Below are positions 52,101-61,179 of a DNA stretch of 64,000 bases, piece after piece. Source of the DNA: Salsipaludibacter sp963812245 (GTDB lineage: Bacteria; Actinomycetota; Nitriliruptoria; Nitriliruptorales; Nitriliruptoraceae); the NCBI GenBank assembly GCA_963812245.1, contig CAWEUK010000002.1, positions 1,922,001 to 1,986,000 on the forward strand. Direction: 5' to 3'. The notes beneath the pieces are model-generated. The model was not told the origin of the DNA. It made no database searches and worked only from the letters and a program-made list of their open reading frames with translations. A program made the translations under genes and the position numbers. Numbering within the stretch: the stretch's first letter is position 1; every line of letters begins with the position of its first letter.

Positions 52101-52204
52101 GCGAGTCGGAGGCATGGATCACCGAACTGGGTGACGACGATGTGCGCGAACTCGTCAGCCTCGCCACCGATGCCTATGACGACGACGAGGAGGAGGCCGC
52201 ATGA
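49136..52204 (+). CDS. SNF2-family DEAD/DEAH-like helicase/ATPase
   Basis: A 1022-residue Swi2/Snf2-type ATPase. The first 500 residues are the bacterial SNF2 N-terminal region; the motor follows with ADEMGLGKTIMAIALL (motif I), VIFDEAQQIKN (motif II), LTGTPIENRLGELW (III), and the helicase C part with SLRAGGTGLNLT and DRVHRIGQTRTV (V, VI). It translocates on double-stranded DNA; the cellular role of bacterial forms is not settled. ATG at 49136 follows a GGAGGTTGAGG stretch. Its stop overlaps the SWIM-like gene (ATGA). Confidence 0.92.
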   Translation: MAILWTASGGSAGRPRLVTPSCRSTLVGRPLEDLAPVTTAGDHRALHLTFVPDDMTPAAGVFAAWGCDDLRGHLDTLGLPAGEAGDLEHALGAAPARLLPLVATLRRLAEMPTADAWPQWSRPCDTVLAWSLAAKFALELVTEGRLLPIFTATTAPDTAIAHWIAVAPSDGRREALADLLPPAAHALVVDDRPLAALPAVDAFLDAVADACGRSGHRPVAKPNRRRSARPFIELATEALVGRDPVVAPLRRPSDDLAADVVDWLQPARGDLARADLRLAVRLVPPVLPDHQEDRALVTTDEPWRLDLLLQSVRKPDDVVTAMAVWDGTASELAGQALNGAQAILVRGLVDAAAVFSPLDRALGERRPDHVDLTSAEAAALLGDGISELTEAGIGVLVPPELRDVHGQRLRVRLRIGQTTPVSGRLDSTGFLDQRSLVGFVHEAALGDDALSEQEFADVMQLQRSLVRWRGRWVRIDHDEADRVEDVVGTGGTMQMTEAVAAALAGQTHRDDEDIDVVAVGDVAELVARLQTVPPPAAARIVAIDGSLRDYQQRGVAWMQQMADMGAGGVLADEMGLGKTIMAIALLTSRDQDRPHLVVTPTSVVGNWERELAKFAPAVPVIRHHGPDRPVSPRQIPPAHVVLTSYALLRRDQSLLSAVDWDVVIFDEAQQIKNASSQGAKAARLLPARARFALTGTPIENRLGELWAILDLTNPGMLGPQRRFTRRYAVPIERWRDQEAAARLRRLIAPFVIRRRKDDPDVAVDLPAKQELTVTTSLTREQAQLYERTIEEAFESGLGATAFERRGRILALLTKLKQICNHPRHFLRDGGPLVGRSGKLDRATALLEEVVANGDHALVFTQFREMGALLETHLGEQLDLPSVPFLHGGTPMAKREEMVADFQDRPDAPPIMLVSLRAGGTGLNLTRATHVMHYDRWWNPAVEDQATDRVHRIGQTRTVTVHRLVTAGTVEERIAEVLERKRAIADAVVGESEAWITELGDDDVRELVSLATDAYDDDEEEAA

Positions 52205-53091
52205 CCACGGGAGACGTGCTCGCCACGGCGTGGTTGGACGCGGTCATGCGTGGCGACCCCGACCGCCGACGCTGGCTGCAGCGTGGTCGTGCCGGTGCCG
52301 GCCACCACGTCGATGCGTTGCGCCTGGACGCCGGAACGGCCCGGTTGCGGGTGCCCGTGACCCAGGGTCGCGCACCGGAGGTCGTGGTGACGGTCCCGGA
52401 GTTGACGGGTGACGCATGGGACCGGGTGATCGAGGCCGCCGGACGCAACCTGCGATCCACCGCGAACCTGCTTGCCGGTGAGCTGCCCGAGGACCTCGCC
52501 GACAGCGACCTGCTGATCCCGGCGGAGGTCGTGGCCACCTGCAGCGCGGACGCGGGCGACTGCCGCCACGTCGCCGTTGCCCACCATGTCATCGCCGAGG
52601 CGATCCGCCGCGATCCGTTCCGTCTGCTGCAACTGCGGGGACATCGTCGCCAGAACCTGCTGACGGCGCTGCGACGTGCGCGTGGCGTGGTGCCGCTGGA
52701 CATCGATGTCGAGGTCGACATGTCGGCGCCGTTCGAGGCACGGGCGCCACTGCAGTTGGCCGTGCACCCGCAGCCACCGGTCGAGGTCACGGCCCTGTTC
52801 GACCGGCTCGGTCCACCGCCCGACATCGACGATCCGACCCCGATCGAGGGGGCCATCGAGGATGCCGCTGCCATGGCGTGGCGCCTGGCCGCCGGGGAGG
52901 GTGGCGACGTTGCCGACGACGAGGTCGTGCTGGCCGAACTGCGGGCCCAACAGGTGACGTCTGCCGACCGCCTGGCCGATGCGTTGGGCATGGACGCGCG
53001 CGAGTGCGCCGACCAACTGGATCGGCTCTACGAGTCCGGTGCCGTGTTGCGGATGGGTTCGGGGGCGGCCGCGCGATACCGCGCCGCCTGA
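52201..53091 (+). CDS. SWIM-zinc-finger-like partner of the SNF2 ATPase
   Basis: A 296-residue protein that takes the place of the SWIM-domain proteins usually found beside bacterial SNF2 ATPases. The metal motif reads VVATCSADAGDCRHV (about residue 117): it keeps three positions (Cys, Cys, His) of CxC...CxH but has Ala where the first Cys is expected. The C-terminal 45 residues look like a small winged-helix (SADRLADALGMDARECADQL). Translational coupling to the ATPase supports a joint DNA role. Confidence 0.75.
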   Translation: MTTGDVLATAWLDAVMRGDPDRRRWLQRGRAGAGHHVDALRLDAGTARLRVPVTQGRAPEVVVTVPELTGDAWDRVIEAAGRNLRSTANLLAGELPEDLADSDLLIPAEVVATCSADAGDCRHVAVAHHVIAEAIRRDPFRLLQLRGHRRQNLLTALRRARGVVPLDIDVEVDMSAPFEARAPLQLAVHPQPPVEVTALFDRLGPPPDIDDPTPIEGAIEDAAAMAWRLAAGEGGDVADDEVVLAELRAQQVTSADRLADALGMDARECADQLDRLYESGAVLRMGSGAAARYRAA

Positions 53092-53094
53092 GCC

Positions 53095-54663
53095 TCAGCC
53101 GGCCCGCACCAACGTGGCGGCCTTCTCGCCGATCATCACGGCCGGGGCCATCGTGTGGCCGGTGTTCAGCGTCGGCATGACCGAGCAGTCGGCCACGCGC
53201 AACCCGTCGACACCACGCACTCGCAGGCTGGGATCGACCACGGCGCGGTCGTCACTGCCCATCCGGGCCGTGCCGGCCGGGTGGTAGAGCGTCTCGGAGA
53301 TCTCCTCGAGGTGGGTGCGCCACTGTGCGTCCCGGTGCAGCCACTGGTCCGGAATCAGCGGCCCTGTCTCCATGCCGGCCAACGGTGACGCCTGGTGCAC
53401 CTGCTGGGCGCGTCGCAGGCCCAGGATCAGGCGCTCGACGTCGGCCTGTGCCGACAGGTACCGGGGGTCGATGACGACGGGGTCGTCGGGCGAGGATGAC
53501 TGCAACCGGATCGTGCCGCGGGATTCGGGGGCCAGCAGGACCACACCGATCGTGTAGCCGAGATCGTCGATGTCGGCCTGCCCATGGTCCAGGAACACTG
53601 CTGGCGCGAAGATCAACTCGATGTCGGGGGCCGCGATGTCGGGTCGCGTGCGGATGAAGGCATGCGCCTCGCCGACGTTGGACGTCAGCAGTCCGCGGCG
53701 TCGTGTCAGCCAGTTCGCCAACTGGGCGGGTGACTCGGCCGCGGCCAGGGTGTCCGGTCGGTCGGTTGCCCCGACCGACGCCGTCGACAGGTGGTCGGAC
53801 AGGTTGGCGCCGACGTCGGGCGAGTCCATGACGACCTCGATGCCGTGGTCGGCGAGGTGGTCGGCCGGGCCGATGCCCGACAGCATCAGCAACTGGGGCG
53901 TGTTCACGGCCCCGGCGCTGATGACCACTTCGCGCCCGGCGACGGCCATGTGGGACTGGTCGTCGACGCGATACTCCACGGCGACCGCACGGCCGTCCTC
54001 GACCACGACGCGGTCCACCTGTGCGTTGGTGATGACGTGGAGGTTGGGCCGTCGGCGAACCGACCGATCGAGATAGGCGGCGGCGACCGACCGGCGCATC
54101 CCGCGGCGCTGGGTCACCTGGGTGAGCGACACGCCGTCGTTGCCAGTGTCGTTGGGGCTGTCGTTGCGCGGAATTCCGATTGCCTCACAGGCGGCCAGGA
54201 AGGCGCGGGTGGCCGGGTTGGGGTCACGCTGCTCCGACACCGGCAACGGTCCGTCCCGGCCCACTCGGGTGCCGGTCGGGCGTTCGGTGGCCTCGGCGCG
54301 AACGAAGTGGTCGACGATGTCGTCGAACGCCCAGCCGTCGCACCCGGCTGCCGCCCACGCGTCGTAGTCGGCGGGGTTGCCACGCACCCACATCATGGCG
54401 TTGATGGCTGTCGACCCGCCGACGACCTTCCCGCGTGGCCAGTAGAGGCGACGACCACCGAGGTTGGGCTGGGGCGTGGTGGCGTAGTCCCAGTCGAGGT
54501 CGGTGTGGAAGGTCTTGCTGAAGGCGGCGGGGATGTGGGTGTCGACGGAGCGGTCGGGTCCGCCGGCCTCGAGCAGCAGCACCGAGCGGTCGGGATCCTC
54601 GCTCAGACGGGAGGCCACCACCGCTCCCGAGGCGCCAGCGCCGATCACGATCACGTCGTGCAT
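53095..54663 (-). CDS. GMC family FAD-dependent oxidoreductase
   Basis: A 522-residue flavoprotein of the glucose-methanol-choline family. The FAD-binding start DVIVIGAGASGAVVASRLSE, the GMC signature GGSTAINAMMWVRG, SAGAVNTPQLLMLSGIG, and the catalytic His regions YHPAGTARMG and NTGHTMAPAVMIGE are all visible. It resembles choline dehydrogenase-like alcohol oxidases but no choline or betaine genes are nearby, so the substrate is open. ATG at 54663 follows GGAGG. Confidence 0.92.
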   Translation of the reverse strand: MHDVIVIGAGASGAVVASRLSEDPDRSVLLLEAGGPDRSVDTHIPAAFSKTFHTDLDWDYATTPQPNLGGRRLYWPRGKVVGGSTAINAMMWVRGNPADYDAWAAAGCDGWAFDDIVDHFVRAEATERPTGTRVGRDGPLPVSEQRDPNPATRAFLAACEAIGIPRNDSPNDTGNDGVSLTQVTQRRGMRRSVAAAYLDRSVRRRPNLHVITNAQVDRVVVEDGRAVAVEYRVDDQSHMAVAGREVVISAGAVNTPQLLMLSGIGPADHLADHGIEVVMDSPDVGANLSDHLSTASVGATDRPDTLAAAESPAQLANWLTRRRGLLTSNVGEAHAFIRTRPDIAAPDIELIFAPAVFLDHGQADIDDLGYTIGVVLLAPESRGTIRLQSSSPDDPVVIDPRYLSAQADVERLILGLRRAQQVHQASPLAGMETGPLIPDQWLHRDAQWRTHLEEISETLYHPAGTARMGSDDRAVVDPSLRVRGVDGLRVADCSVMPTLNTGHTMAPAVMIGEKAATLVRAG

Positions 54664-54796
54664 GTCGCCTCCATCGGTGGTCGACGAGACGGCACGCTAG
54701 TGGGCCGGAGCTGGAAGGTGTGGCCATGTGGCCACGGCTGGCGACCGGCCGTCGACTCCCGATGGCGGCGAGCCACGACCGCGACCGGCGCCAAGT

Positions 54797-54832
54797 GATC
54801 GACGCCGGCGCCGAAGGATCGACGCCGGCGCC
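54797..54832. repeat. Two 16-bp direct repeats at 20-base spacing
   Basis: GATCGACGCCGGCGCC occurs at 54797 and 54817, each containing the palindrome GGCGCC. It sits between the GMC gene start and the end of the htrA-like gene, upstream of the GMC promoter area. Confidence 0.6.
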
Positions 54833-54870
54833 GTGGCGCGCCCATGCGCGACACCGCCAACAGGATCGGA

Positions 54871-56061
54871 TCACCCCGGCTGCTGGGCCTGGAGGGTTGC
54901 TTCGACGGTGGTCGTGGTGCCGTCGGCGTGGGTCACGTCCAGCGTGACGACCTCGCCGGGATCCAGGCGCACGATGCGGGCAGCAAGTTCCGCGAAGGTC
55001 TGCACTGGCTCGCCATTGACTGCCGTCACGATGTCGCCGGTCACCAGGCCGGCGTCGTCGGCCGCGGACCCGGGTGCCACGGAGGTGATCGGTGCACCCC
55101 GGCTCGCGGTGTCGCCGACCGTTGCGCCCGTGACGCCCAACACCGGCTGGGTCACGGTCCCGTCGTCGAGGAGGTCGACCACGACGTCGTCGATGGTGGC
55201 CGCATCGATTGCAAAGCCGATGCCCTCCGAACCGCCGCTCGACGTGGCGATCACGGTGTTGATGCCCAGCAGTTCACCGGCGCCGTTGACCAGTGCGCCG
55301 CCGGAGTTGCCGGGGTTGATGGCTGCATCGGTCTGCACGAGGTTGGTCAGGGCGGCGCCCTCAGTCGTGAGGGTTCTCCCGACTGCCGACACGATGCCGG
55401 CGGTCACTGACCCGTCCAGTCCGTAGGGCGACCCGATGGCCACCACCGGTTGCCCGATCTCGGCTGACTCGGGTGCGACCGTGATCGGCTCGAGCGTGGC
55501 GTCCACGCGCAGGACCGCCAGGTCGGCGGCAGGCCACGTTCCCACGACTTCGGCATCAACCTCCTGTCCGTCGGACGTTGTCACCTTGACCTGGGAGGCC
55601 TGTTCGACGACGTGGTTGTTCGTCACGATGATCCCGTCGGCGCTCCATGCCACGCCGGAGCCCGATCCCTGCCCGGCCGGTCCGGTCACGTCCACCCGGA
55701 CCACTGACGGCGTCACTTCCGCGGCGACGAGCCTGGCATCGAGGACGTCCGAGTTGCCGGTGTCGGACACCTCGCGGGCGACCGGCATGGCGGTCGTGGC
55801 CTCGGGTGTGGAGGAACGAGCGACGATCACGGCCGTCGGTGCAGCGACGGCCGCACCGGACAGACCGGCCACCAGCGCGACCGCGACCATGCGACGACTG
55901 CCACGGCCACGAGCTGGGGGGCCATCGTCCAACGCCGGCGGCCGGATGGGCGTCTGTGGGACTGGCTGGGTGTCGTCGCGCCCGAGACCCGTGGTCCCGG
56001 ACTGGCTCCACGAGCGCATGTCCGGGGCGGGAGGCGGGTCCTGGATGGTCGGGGTGGTCAT
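54871..56061 (-). CDS. Trypsin-like serine protease with PDZ domain (HtrA/DegP type)
   Basis: A 396-residue membrane-anchored S1C protease for envelope protein quality control. A cytoplasmic Pro-rich lead (about 55 residues) and one helix (MVAVALVAGLSGAAVAAP) precede the protease domain with the triad His in TNNHVVEQ, Asp in AADLAVLRV and Ser in NPGNSGGALV. A PDZ domain follows (APITSVAPGSAADDAGLVTG). ATG at 56061 has GAGGAGG upstream. It is divergent from the molybdoenzyme gene. Confidence 0.92.
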   Translation of the reverse strand: MTTPTIQDPPPAPDMRSWSQSGTTGLGRDDTQPVPQTPIRPPALDDGPPARGRGSRRMVAVALVAGLSGAAVAAPTAVIVARSSTPEATTAMPVAREVSDTGNSDVLDARLVAAEVTPSVVRVDVTGPAGQGSGSGVAWSADGIIVTNNHVVEQASQVKVTTSDGQEVDAEVVGTWPAADLAVLRVDATLEPITVAPESAEIGQPVVAIGSPYGLDGSVTAGIVSAVGRTLTTEGAALTNLVQTDAAINPGNSGGALVNGAGELLGINTVIATSSGGSEGIGFAIDAATIDDVVVDLLDDGTVTQPVLGVTGATVGDTASRGAPITSVAPGSAADDAGLVTGDIVTAVNGEPVQTFAELAARIVRLDPGEVVTLDVTHADGTTTTVEATLQAQQPG

Positions 56062-56327
56062 GGTGGTGCCTCCTCGGGCGGGTGTCGCGTCGTCGCTCGA
56101 CGGGTGTCGCGGCGTCGCGGCGAACCATACGGACGTCGGCTGAGAGCAGGCTGAGACGACGACGCTGCCATCGAGGTCAGGGTCAGCCGACCTCGGCAGG
56201 GGCTGGGCAGCCCTGCCGAGGCGTTGCGAGCGCGGTGGAATGGACGCCCGCCCTTCGCGGTTGTCATTGCCACGACGCCACGTGTGTGACACTGCCCTCC
56301 GCTCGACGACCGAACCCGGACCCAACG

Positions 56328-57995
56328 ATGACCGTCCTCGACAGGCCCACTGGACACGACCAGGCCACGTCGCCACCCAGACCGCCACGATGGGAGGCCG
56401 CGCTGGCAGGCGCGGTCGGCGCCGGGCTGGCACTGGGACTCACAGAACTCGCGGCTGGCGTCTTCCAGGGGGTTCCGTCGCTGCTCGACTCCGTCGCAGC
56501 CCAGTTGATCCAGGTCCTGCCCGGGGACCTGCTGACCTGGGGCATCGAGACCTTCGGCGAGTCGGACCGGGCGATCATCGGGTCGTCGATCGCACTGGTC
56601 GTGGTGCTCATCGGCGCGATGGCAGGACTGGCCCGCAGGGCGGGACGTTCGACCGACGTGGCGTTGTTCGTCGCGTTTGCACTGGTGGGTGCCGGCGCCA
56701 CGCTGGCCGACATCAACACCAACTTCATCCTGGTGCTGATCGTCGTCGCGGTGTCTGCCGGGGCGGGCTGGCTGGTGATGCGATGGCTGATCGACGCTGC
56801 CCCGATCTCCGCGGCCGTCGCCCCCCGCGCGCCGGCCACGGACTCGTGGGGAGGAGGCAGCGACGATGTCGCCGGTGGGACCGACGCCGCCGCCAACGAC
56901 CACGGCGATGCACCCGGTGTGACCCTCGACCGACGTCGCTTCCTGGCAGCGGCCGGGGCCGTTGGTGGCGTGGCGGCACTGGGCGTCGCCGGCGGTCGCG
57001 CGCTGGCAGGTCGATCGGTGGCGTCCGCAGCCGGGCCGGTGAACGTGTCGCTGCCCACGGTTGCCGAGCCACTGCCGGCGCCGGCCGCCGGCACCAGCTT
57101 CGACGTCGACGGGTTGTCACCGCTGTTCGTCCCCAACGATGACTTCTACCGCATCGACACGGCCGTGACCGGCCCGCCCCGTGTCGACCTGTCGAGCTGG
57201 CAGGTCCGCGTGCATGGCCAGGTCCGCAACGAGGTCACCCTGGACTTCGACCAGTTGGTCGACCGTGGCCTCATCGAGTCCGACGTGACCATCGCATGTG
57301 TCAGCAACGAGGTGGGCGGCGGCCTGGTCGGCAACGCCCGCTGGACCGGGGTGCCGTTGGCGCCCCTGCTCGAGGAGGCCGGGGTGCTGCCCGGTGGCAC
57401 CCAGATCGTCGGTCGGGCGGTCGACGGCTTCACCGTCGGGTTTCCGACCGACATCGCCATGGACGGCCGCGACGCCATGATCGCGGTGGCCATGAACGGC
57501 GAGCCGCTGCCGATCGAGCACGGCTTCCCGGCCCGTCTCATCATTCCCGGGCTGTTCGGCTACGTCTCGGCCACCAAGTGGCTCAGCGACATCGAGTTGA
57601 CCGGCTGGGACGACTTCGACGCCTACTGGGTGCCGCGTGGGTGGTCCAAGGAGGGCCCCGTCAAGACGCAGTCGCGCATCGACACCCCGAGCGGTGGCAG
57701 TGACCCGGCTGCCGGAGAGGTCGTCGTGGCCGGTGTTGCATGGGCGCCGACTCGTGGCATCGAACGGGTCGAGGTCCGCATGGACGAGGGTGACTGGATG
57801 GAGGCGGAGCTGGCGGACGCGGTCAACGCGACCACCTGGGTCCAGTGGAAACTGCCCGTGGACATGGAGGCTGGCACCCACACCCTCAGCGTGCGTGCGA
57901 CCGACGGCACCGGCATGACCCAGTCAGGTGACCCGGTCGCCGAGCACCCCAACGGTGCCGAGGGCTGGCACACGGTCAGGATCAACGTCGCCTGA
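56328..57995 (+). CDS. Sulfite-oxidase-family molybdopterin oxidoreductase with N-terminal membrane domain
   Basis: A 555-residue protein. Residues about 20-160 hold four membrane helices; then a twin-Arg sequence (LDRRRFLAAAGAVGGVAAL) near residue 205; then the molybdopterin domain (SSWQVRVHGQVRNEVTLDF, VTIACVSNEVGG with the Mo-binding Cys, GRAVDGFTVGFP, GYVSATKWLSDIEL) and a C-terminal Ig-like dimerisation domain (GVAWAPTRGIERVEVRMDEG). An internal Tat signal after helices points to mixed Sec/Tat insertion with the catalytic part outside. The substrate is unknown. Confidence 0.88.
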   Translation: MTVLDRPTGHDQATSPPRPPRWEAALAGAVGAGLALGLTELAAGVFQGVPSLLDSVAAQLIQVLPGDLLTWGIETFGESDRAIIGSSIALVVVLIGAMAGLARRAGRSTDVALFVAFALVGAGATLADINTNFILVLIVVAVSAGAGWLVMRWLIDAAPISAAVAPRAPATDSWGGGSDDVAGGTDAAANDHGDAPGVTLDRRRFLAAAGAVGGVAALGVAGGRALAGRSVASAAGPVNVSLPTVAEPLPAPAAGTSFDVDGLSPLFVPNDDFYRIDTAVTGPPRVDLSSWQVRVHGQVRNEVTLDFDQLVDRGLIESDVTIACVSNEVGGGLVGNARWTGVPLAPLLEEAGVLPGGTQIVGRAVDGFTVGFPTDIAMDGRDAMIAVAMNGEPLPIEHGFPARLIIPGLFGYVSATKWLSDIELTGWDDFDAYWVPRGWSKEGPVKTQSRIDTPSGGSDPAAGEVVVAGVAWAPTRGIERVEVRMDEGDWMEAELADAVNATTWVQWKLPVDMEAGTHTLSVRATDGTGMTQSGDPVAEHPNGAEGWHTVRINVA

Positions 57996-58095
57996 TCGCG
58001 CTCGTCGCGGTTTGCACGCACGGCCCCTGGTCAGGCACGCTGGCGCGACCTGCGGGACCCTGACCGAGTCGTCCAGCTGCCCAGGAGTGTCTCCC

Positions 58096-59199
58096 GTGCT
58101 CGATCGCGCCGTGGTCGTGGACCGCATCGTCGACGGGGGCCGCGTGCCCGACCCGGTGATGGCGGCCTCGATCAGGGCGCTGCTGCGTCGCCGCCTGGCC
58201 CGGGAACTCGCGGGTGGGGTGCAGGCCCGGGCTGATCGCCAGCAGGCCATGGTCCAGTCCTGGTCGACCGGACCGGTCACGATCGCCACCGATGCCGTCA
58301 ACGACCAGCACTACGAAGTGCCCACCGAGTTCTTCGAACTGATGCTGGGTCCGCATCGCAAGTACTCATCCTGCCTGTGGCCCGACCCTGCCGCCCATCG
58401 GCGCGCCACGGGGGCCGGACTGGGTGGCGCGGAGGAGGCGATGCTGGCGCTGACCGTCGCGCGTGCCGGTGTCAGGGACGGTGACCGCGTGCTGGAACTG
58501 GGCTGCGGCTGGGGGAGTCTCACGCTGTGGATGGCGGCGAACTTCCCCACCAGCGAGATCGTGGCGGTGTCCAACTCCGCCACGCAGCGTCACCACATCA
58601 TGACGACCGCGCGGCAACGCGGCCTCGACAACGTGCAGGTCCTGACGGTCGACGTGGCCATGCTCGGCATGGACGCCGACACGGCCGCCGTCATGGCCGA
58701 GCCCTTCGACCGTGTGGTGTCGGTGGAGATGTTCGAGCACGTGCGCAACCACGCCGTCCTGCTCGATCGCATCGCGGGATGGCTGCGACCCGACGGCACG
58801 CTCTTCCTCCATGTCTTCTGCCACCGGGACGTGTCCTACCCCTTCGACGACGCCCGGGAATCCGACGTCGCGGGTGGGACCGACTGGATGGCGCGCCACT
58901 TCTTCACGGGCGGCATCATGCCGTCCTTCCACCACTTCCACGAACTCGACACCCGGATGACGGTCACACGCTCCTGGGCCGTTGACGGGCGCCACTACGC
59001 GGCAACCTGTCGGGCGTGGCGAGAGCAGTTGGATGCCCGGCGCGAGGACGCCGTGGCCATCCTGGGGGCAGGCGATGACGAGGTGGGGCGCATCCGACTG
59101 CACCGGTGGCGGGTGTTCACGATGGCGTGCGAGGAACTGTTCGCCCACGACGACGGCGACGAGTGGTTCGTGGCCCACCACCTGCTGGCGCCACGCTGA
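58096..59199 (+). CDS. Cyclopropane-fatty-acyl-phospholipid synthase-like methyltransferase
   Basis: A 367-residue SAM-dependent methyltransferase. NDQHYEVPTEFFELMLGPHRKYSSC is the CFA-synthase opening, VLELGCGWGSLTLWM is SAM motif I, and VVSVEMFEHVRNH and FFTGGIMPS follow as in the family. It probably modifies double bonds of membrane lipids, either to a cyclopropane ring or a methyl branch. The GTG at 58096 is chosen for its spacing from AGGAG; a nearer GTG at 58087 is too close. Confidence 0.85.
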   Translation: MLDRAVVVDRIVDGGRVPDPVMAASIRALLRRRLARELAGGVQARADRQQAMVQSWSTGPVTIATDAVNDQHYEVPTEFFELMLGPHRKYSSCLWPDPAAHRRATGAGLGGAEEAMLALTVARAGVRDGDRVLELGCGWGSLTLWMAANFPTSEIVAVSNSATQRHHIMTTARQRGLDNVQVLTVDVAMLGMDADTAAVMAEPFDRVVSVEMFEHVRNHAVLLDRIAGWLRPDGTLFLHVFCHRDVSYPFDDARESDVAGGTDWMARHFFTGGIMPSFHHFHELDTRMTVTRSWAVDGRHYAATCRAWREQLDARREDAVAILGAGDDEVGRIRLHRWRVFTMACEELFAHDDGDEWFVAHHLLAPR

Positions 59200-59271
59200 C
59201 GGCGGTGCCACAGGTCCTGAGGGTTACCCTGCGCGGACCACTGCCCGCTCCCGTCCGTCGTCGAGTCGTCC

Positions 59272-61179
59272 ATGTCCGTGCTGAGCCTGAACAAGGTGTC
59301 GAAGTCGTTTGGCTCCATGCCGTTGTTCGAGGACGTGTCGTTGCGCCTGGTTCCGGGCCGCCGCGTGGCCATCGTGGGGGCCAACGGCGCCGGCAAGACC
59401 ACCCTGCTCGAGATCGTGCTCGGGCTGGCAGAACCCGACGCCGGCGACGTGTCACGGCCGCGCGACCTGCGCCTGGGATACCTGCCCCAGGACATCAGCG
59501 AGACCGCCACCGGCACCGTGCTGGAGGAGACCGTGGCCGGTGCCGATCACCTGCTGGGCATGCGCGACCGTCTCGAGGCACTGGAGCGAGACCTCTCCTC
59601 GGAGTCGTCGCAGGCGGCCTACGCCGACCTGCAGGTGCGGTTCGAGACCATGGGCGGCTATCGCCTCGAAGCAGACGCGCACCGGGTGCTGGCCGGGCTG
59701 GGGTTCGAGCCCGGCGACGCCGCCCGACCGGTGTCGTCGATGTCGGGAGGCTGGCGCATGCGCGTCGCGTTGGCCCGACTGCTGCTCGGACGTCCCGACG
59801 TCCTGGTGCTCGACGAGCCGACCAACCACCTGGACGTCGAGTCGATCGCATGGCTCGAGTCGGCGCTGCGGGCCTGGGAGGGTTCGATCCTGTTCGTCTC
59901 CCACGATCGCGACTTCATCGAAAACGTGGCCGAACGCGTGCTCGAGGTCGCCGGCGGCAGCGCCCACGAGTACCTGGGCGGGTTCAACGACTTCATCCGC
60001 CAACGCGAGGAACGGATGATCACCCTGCGGGCGGCACAGGCCAACCAGCAGCGTGAGATCGATGCAACGGAGCGCTTCATCGAGCGCTTTCGGTACAAGG
60101 CGACCAAGGCACGCCAGGTCCAGTCGCGGGTGAAGGCCCTGGCCAAGGTCGAGCGCATCGGGGTTCCCGACCTGGAGGCCAGGCGGCTTTCGTTCGGTTT
60201 CCCGGAGCCGCCTCGCTCGGGTCGCGTCGTCGTCGAGATCGAGCATGCGGCGGTGGGACACGAGGACGATCCCGACGTCATCCAGGACGTGTCACTGGTG
60301 GTCGAACGCGGTGAGAAGATCGGGATCGTCGGGCCCAACGGCTCCGGCAAGTCCACCTTGGCAAAGCTGATCCTCGGTCGCCTGCAGCCACGTCGCGGCA
60401 CGGTCGAGATCGGTCACAACGTGTCGATCGCCACCTTCGACCAACACCAGGTCGAGGTGCTGGACCTCGACGGGACGGTCCTGGGCGAGTTCTCCAAGGG
60501 CCTGTCCGAGGCGCACCGTGGCACCAACCTGCGCAGCCGTCTGGGCGCGTTCGGATTCAGCGGCGACGACGCCGAGCAGCGCGTCGGTGACCTGTCCGGG
60601 GGAGAGCGCACGCGACTGGCGCTTGCCAGGGTGATGGCGGATCCCGTCAACCTGCTGGTCCTGGACGAGCCGACGAACCACCTCGACATCCCGTCGCGCG
60701 ACGTCCTGGAGGATGCGCTGGTCGCGTATCCCGGCACGATCCTGCTCATCACCCACGATCGCCACGTCATCCGCAGTGTTGCCGAGCGCATCGTCGATGT
60801 CCGCGATGGCCGTGTCACCGACCACCCGGGGACGTTCGAGGAGTACCTGGAGTCACGCGGTGAGGCACCGCCGCCCACGGGGCCGCCCGACGAGTCCACC
60901 CACGAGCAGCCGACCACGGTGTTGGATCGCGAACGCGAGCGCGAACAGCGCGCCGCCCGGCGCCGACTCGAGAAGATGGTTGCCACGGCCGAACGTGCGG
61001 TCGCCACGGCCGAGGCCCAGGCCGCCGAACTCAACCGCCGGCTGGCCGATCCGGCGGTCTACGACGACCACGAGCGCGCCCAGAAGCTGGTGGCGGCCCA
61101 CGACGCGGCCAAGGATCGCTCCGTGCGAGCGATGCGGATCTGGGAGGATGCACAGCTCGAACTGGAGGAGCTGTCGTGA
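59272..61179 (+). CDS. ABC-F family ATPase (Uup/YdiF-like)
   Basis: A 635-residue soluble protein with two ABC domains and no membrane part. Domain 1: VGANGAGKTTLLE, MSGGWRMRVALARLLL, LVLDEPTNHLD. The linker between domains holds the helical ABC-F arm (residues about 245-305). Domain 2: VGPNGSGKSTLAK, LSGGERTRLALARVM, LVLDEPTNHLD. A C-terminal coiled coil (about residues 550-635) follows as in Uup. ABC-F proteins act on ribosomes, or on branched DNA for Uup; which applies is unclear. Its stop overlaps add (GTGA). Confidence 0.92.
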   Translation: MSVLSLNKVSKSFGSMPLFEDVSLRLVPGRRVAIVGANGAGKTTLLEIVLGLAEPDAGDVSRPRDLRLGYLPQDISETATGTVLEETVAGADHLLGMRDRLEALERDLSSESSQAAYADLQVRFETMGGYRLEADAHRVLAGLGFEPGDAARPVSSMSGGWRMRVALARLLLGRPDVLVLDEPTNHLDVESIAWLESALRAWEGSILFVSHDRDFIENVAERVLEVAGGSAHEYLGGFNDFIRQREERMITLRAAQANQQREIDATERFIERFRYKATKARQVQSRVKALAKVERIGVPDLEARRLSFGFPEPPRSGRVVVEIEHAAVGHEDDPDVIQDVSLVVERGEKIGIVGPNGSGKSTLAKLILGRLQPRRGTVEIGHNVSIATFDQHQVEVLDLDGTVLGEFSKGLSEAHRGTNLRSRLGAFGFSGDDAEQRVGDLSGGERTRLALARVMADPVNLLVLDEPTNHLDIPSRDVLEDALVAYPGTILLITHDRHVIRSVAERIVDVRDGRVTDHPGTFEEYLESRGEAPPPTGPPDESTHEQPTTVLDREREREQRAARRRLEKMVATAERAVATAEAQAAELNRRLADPAVYDDHERAQKLVAAHDAAKDRSVRAMRIWEDAQLELEELS

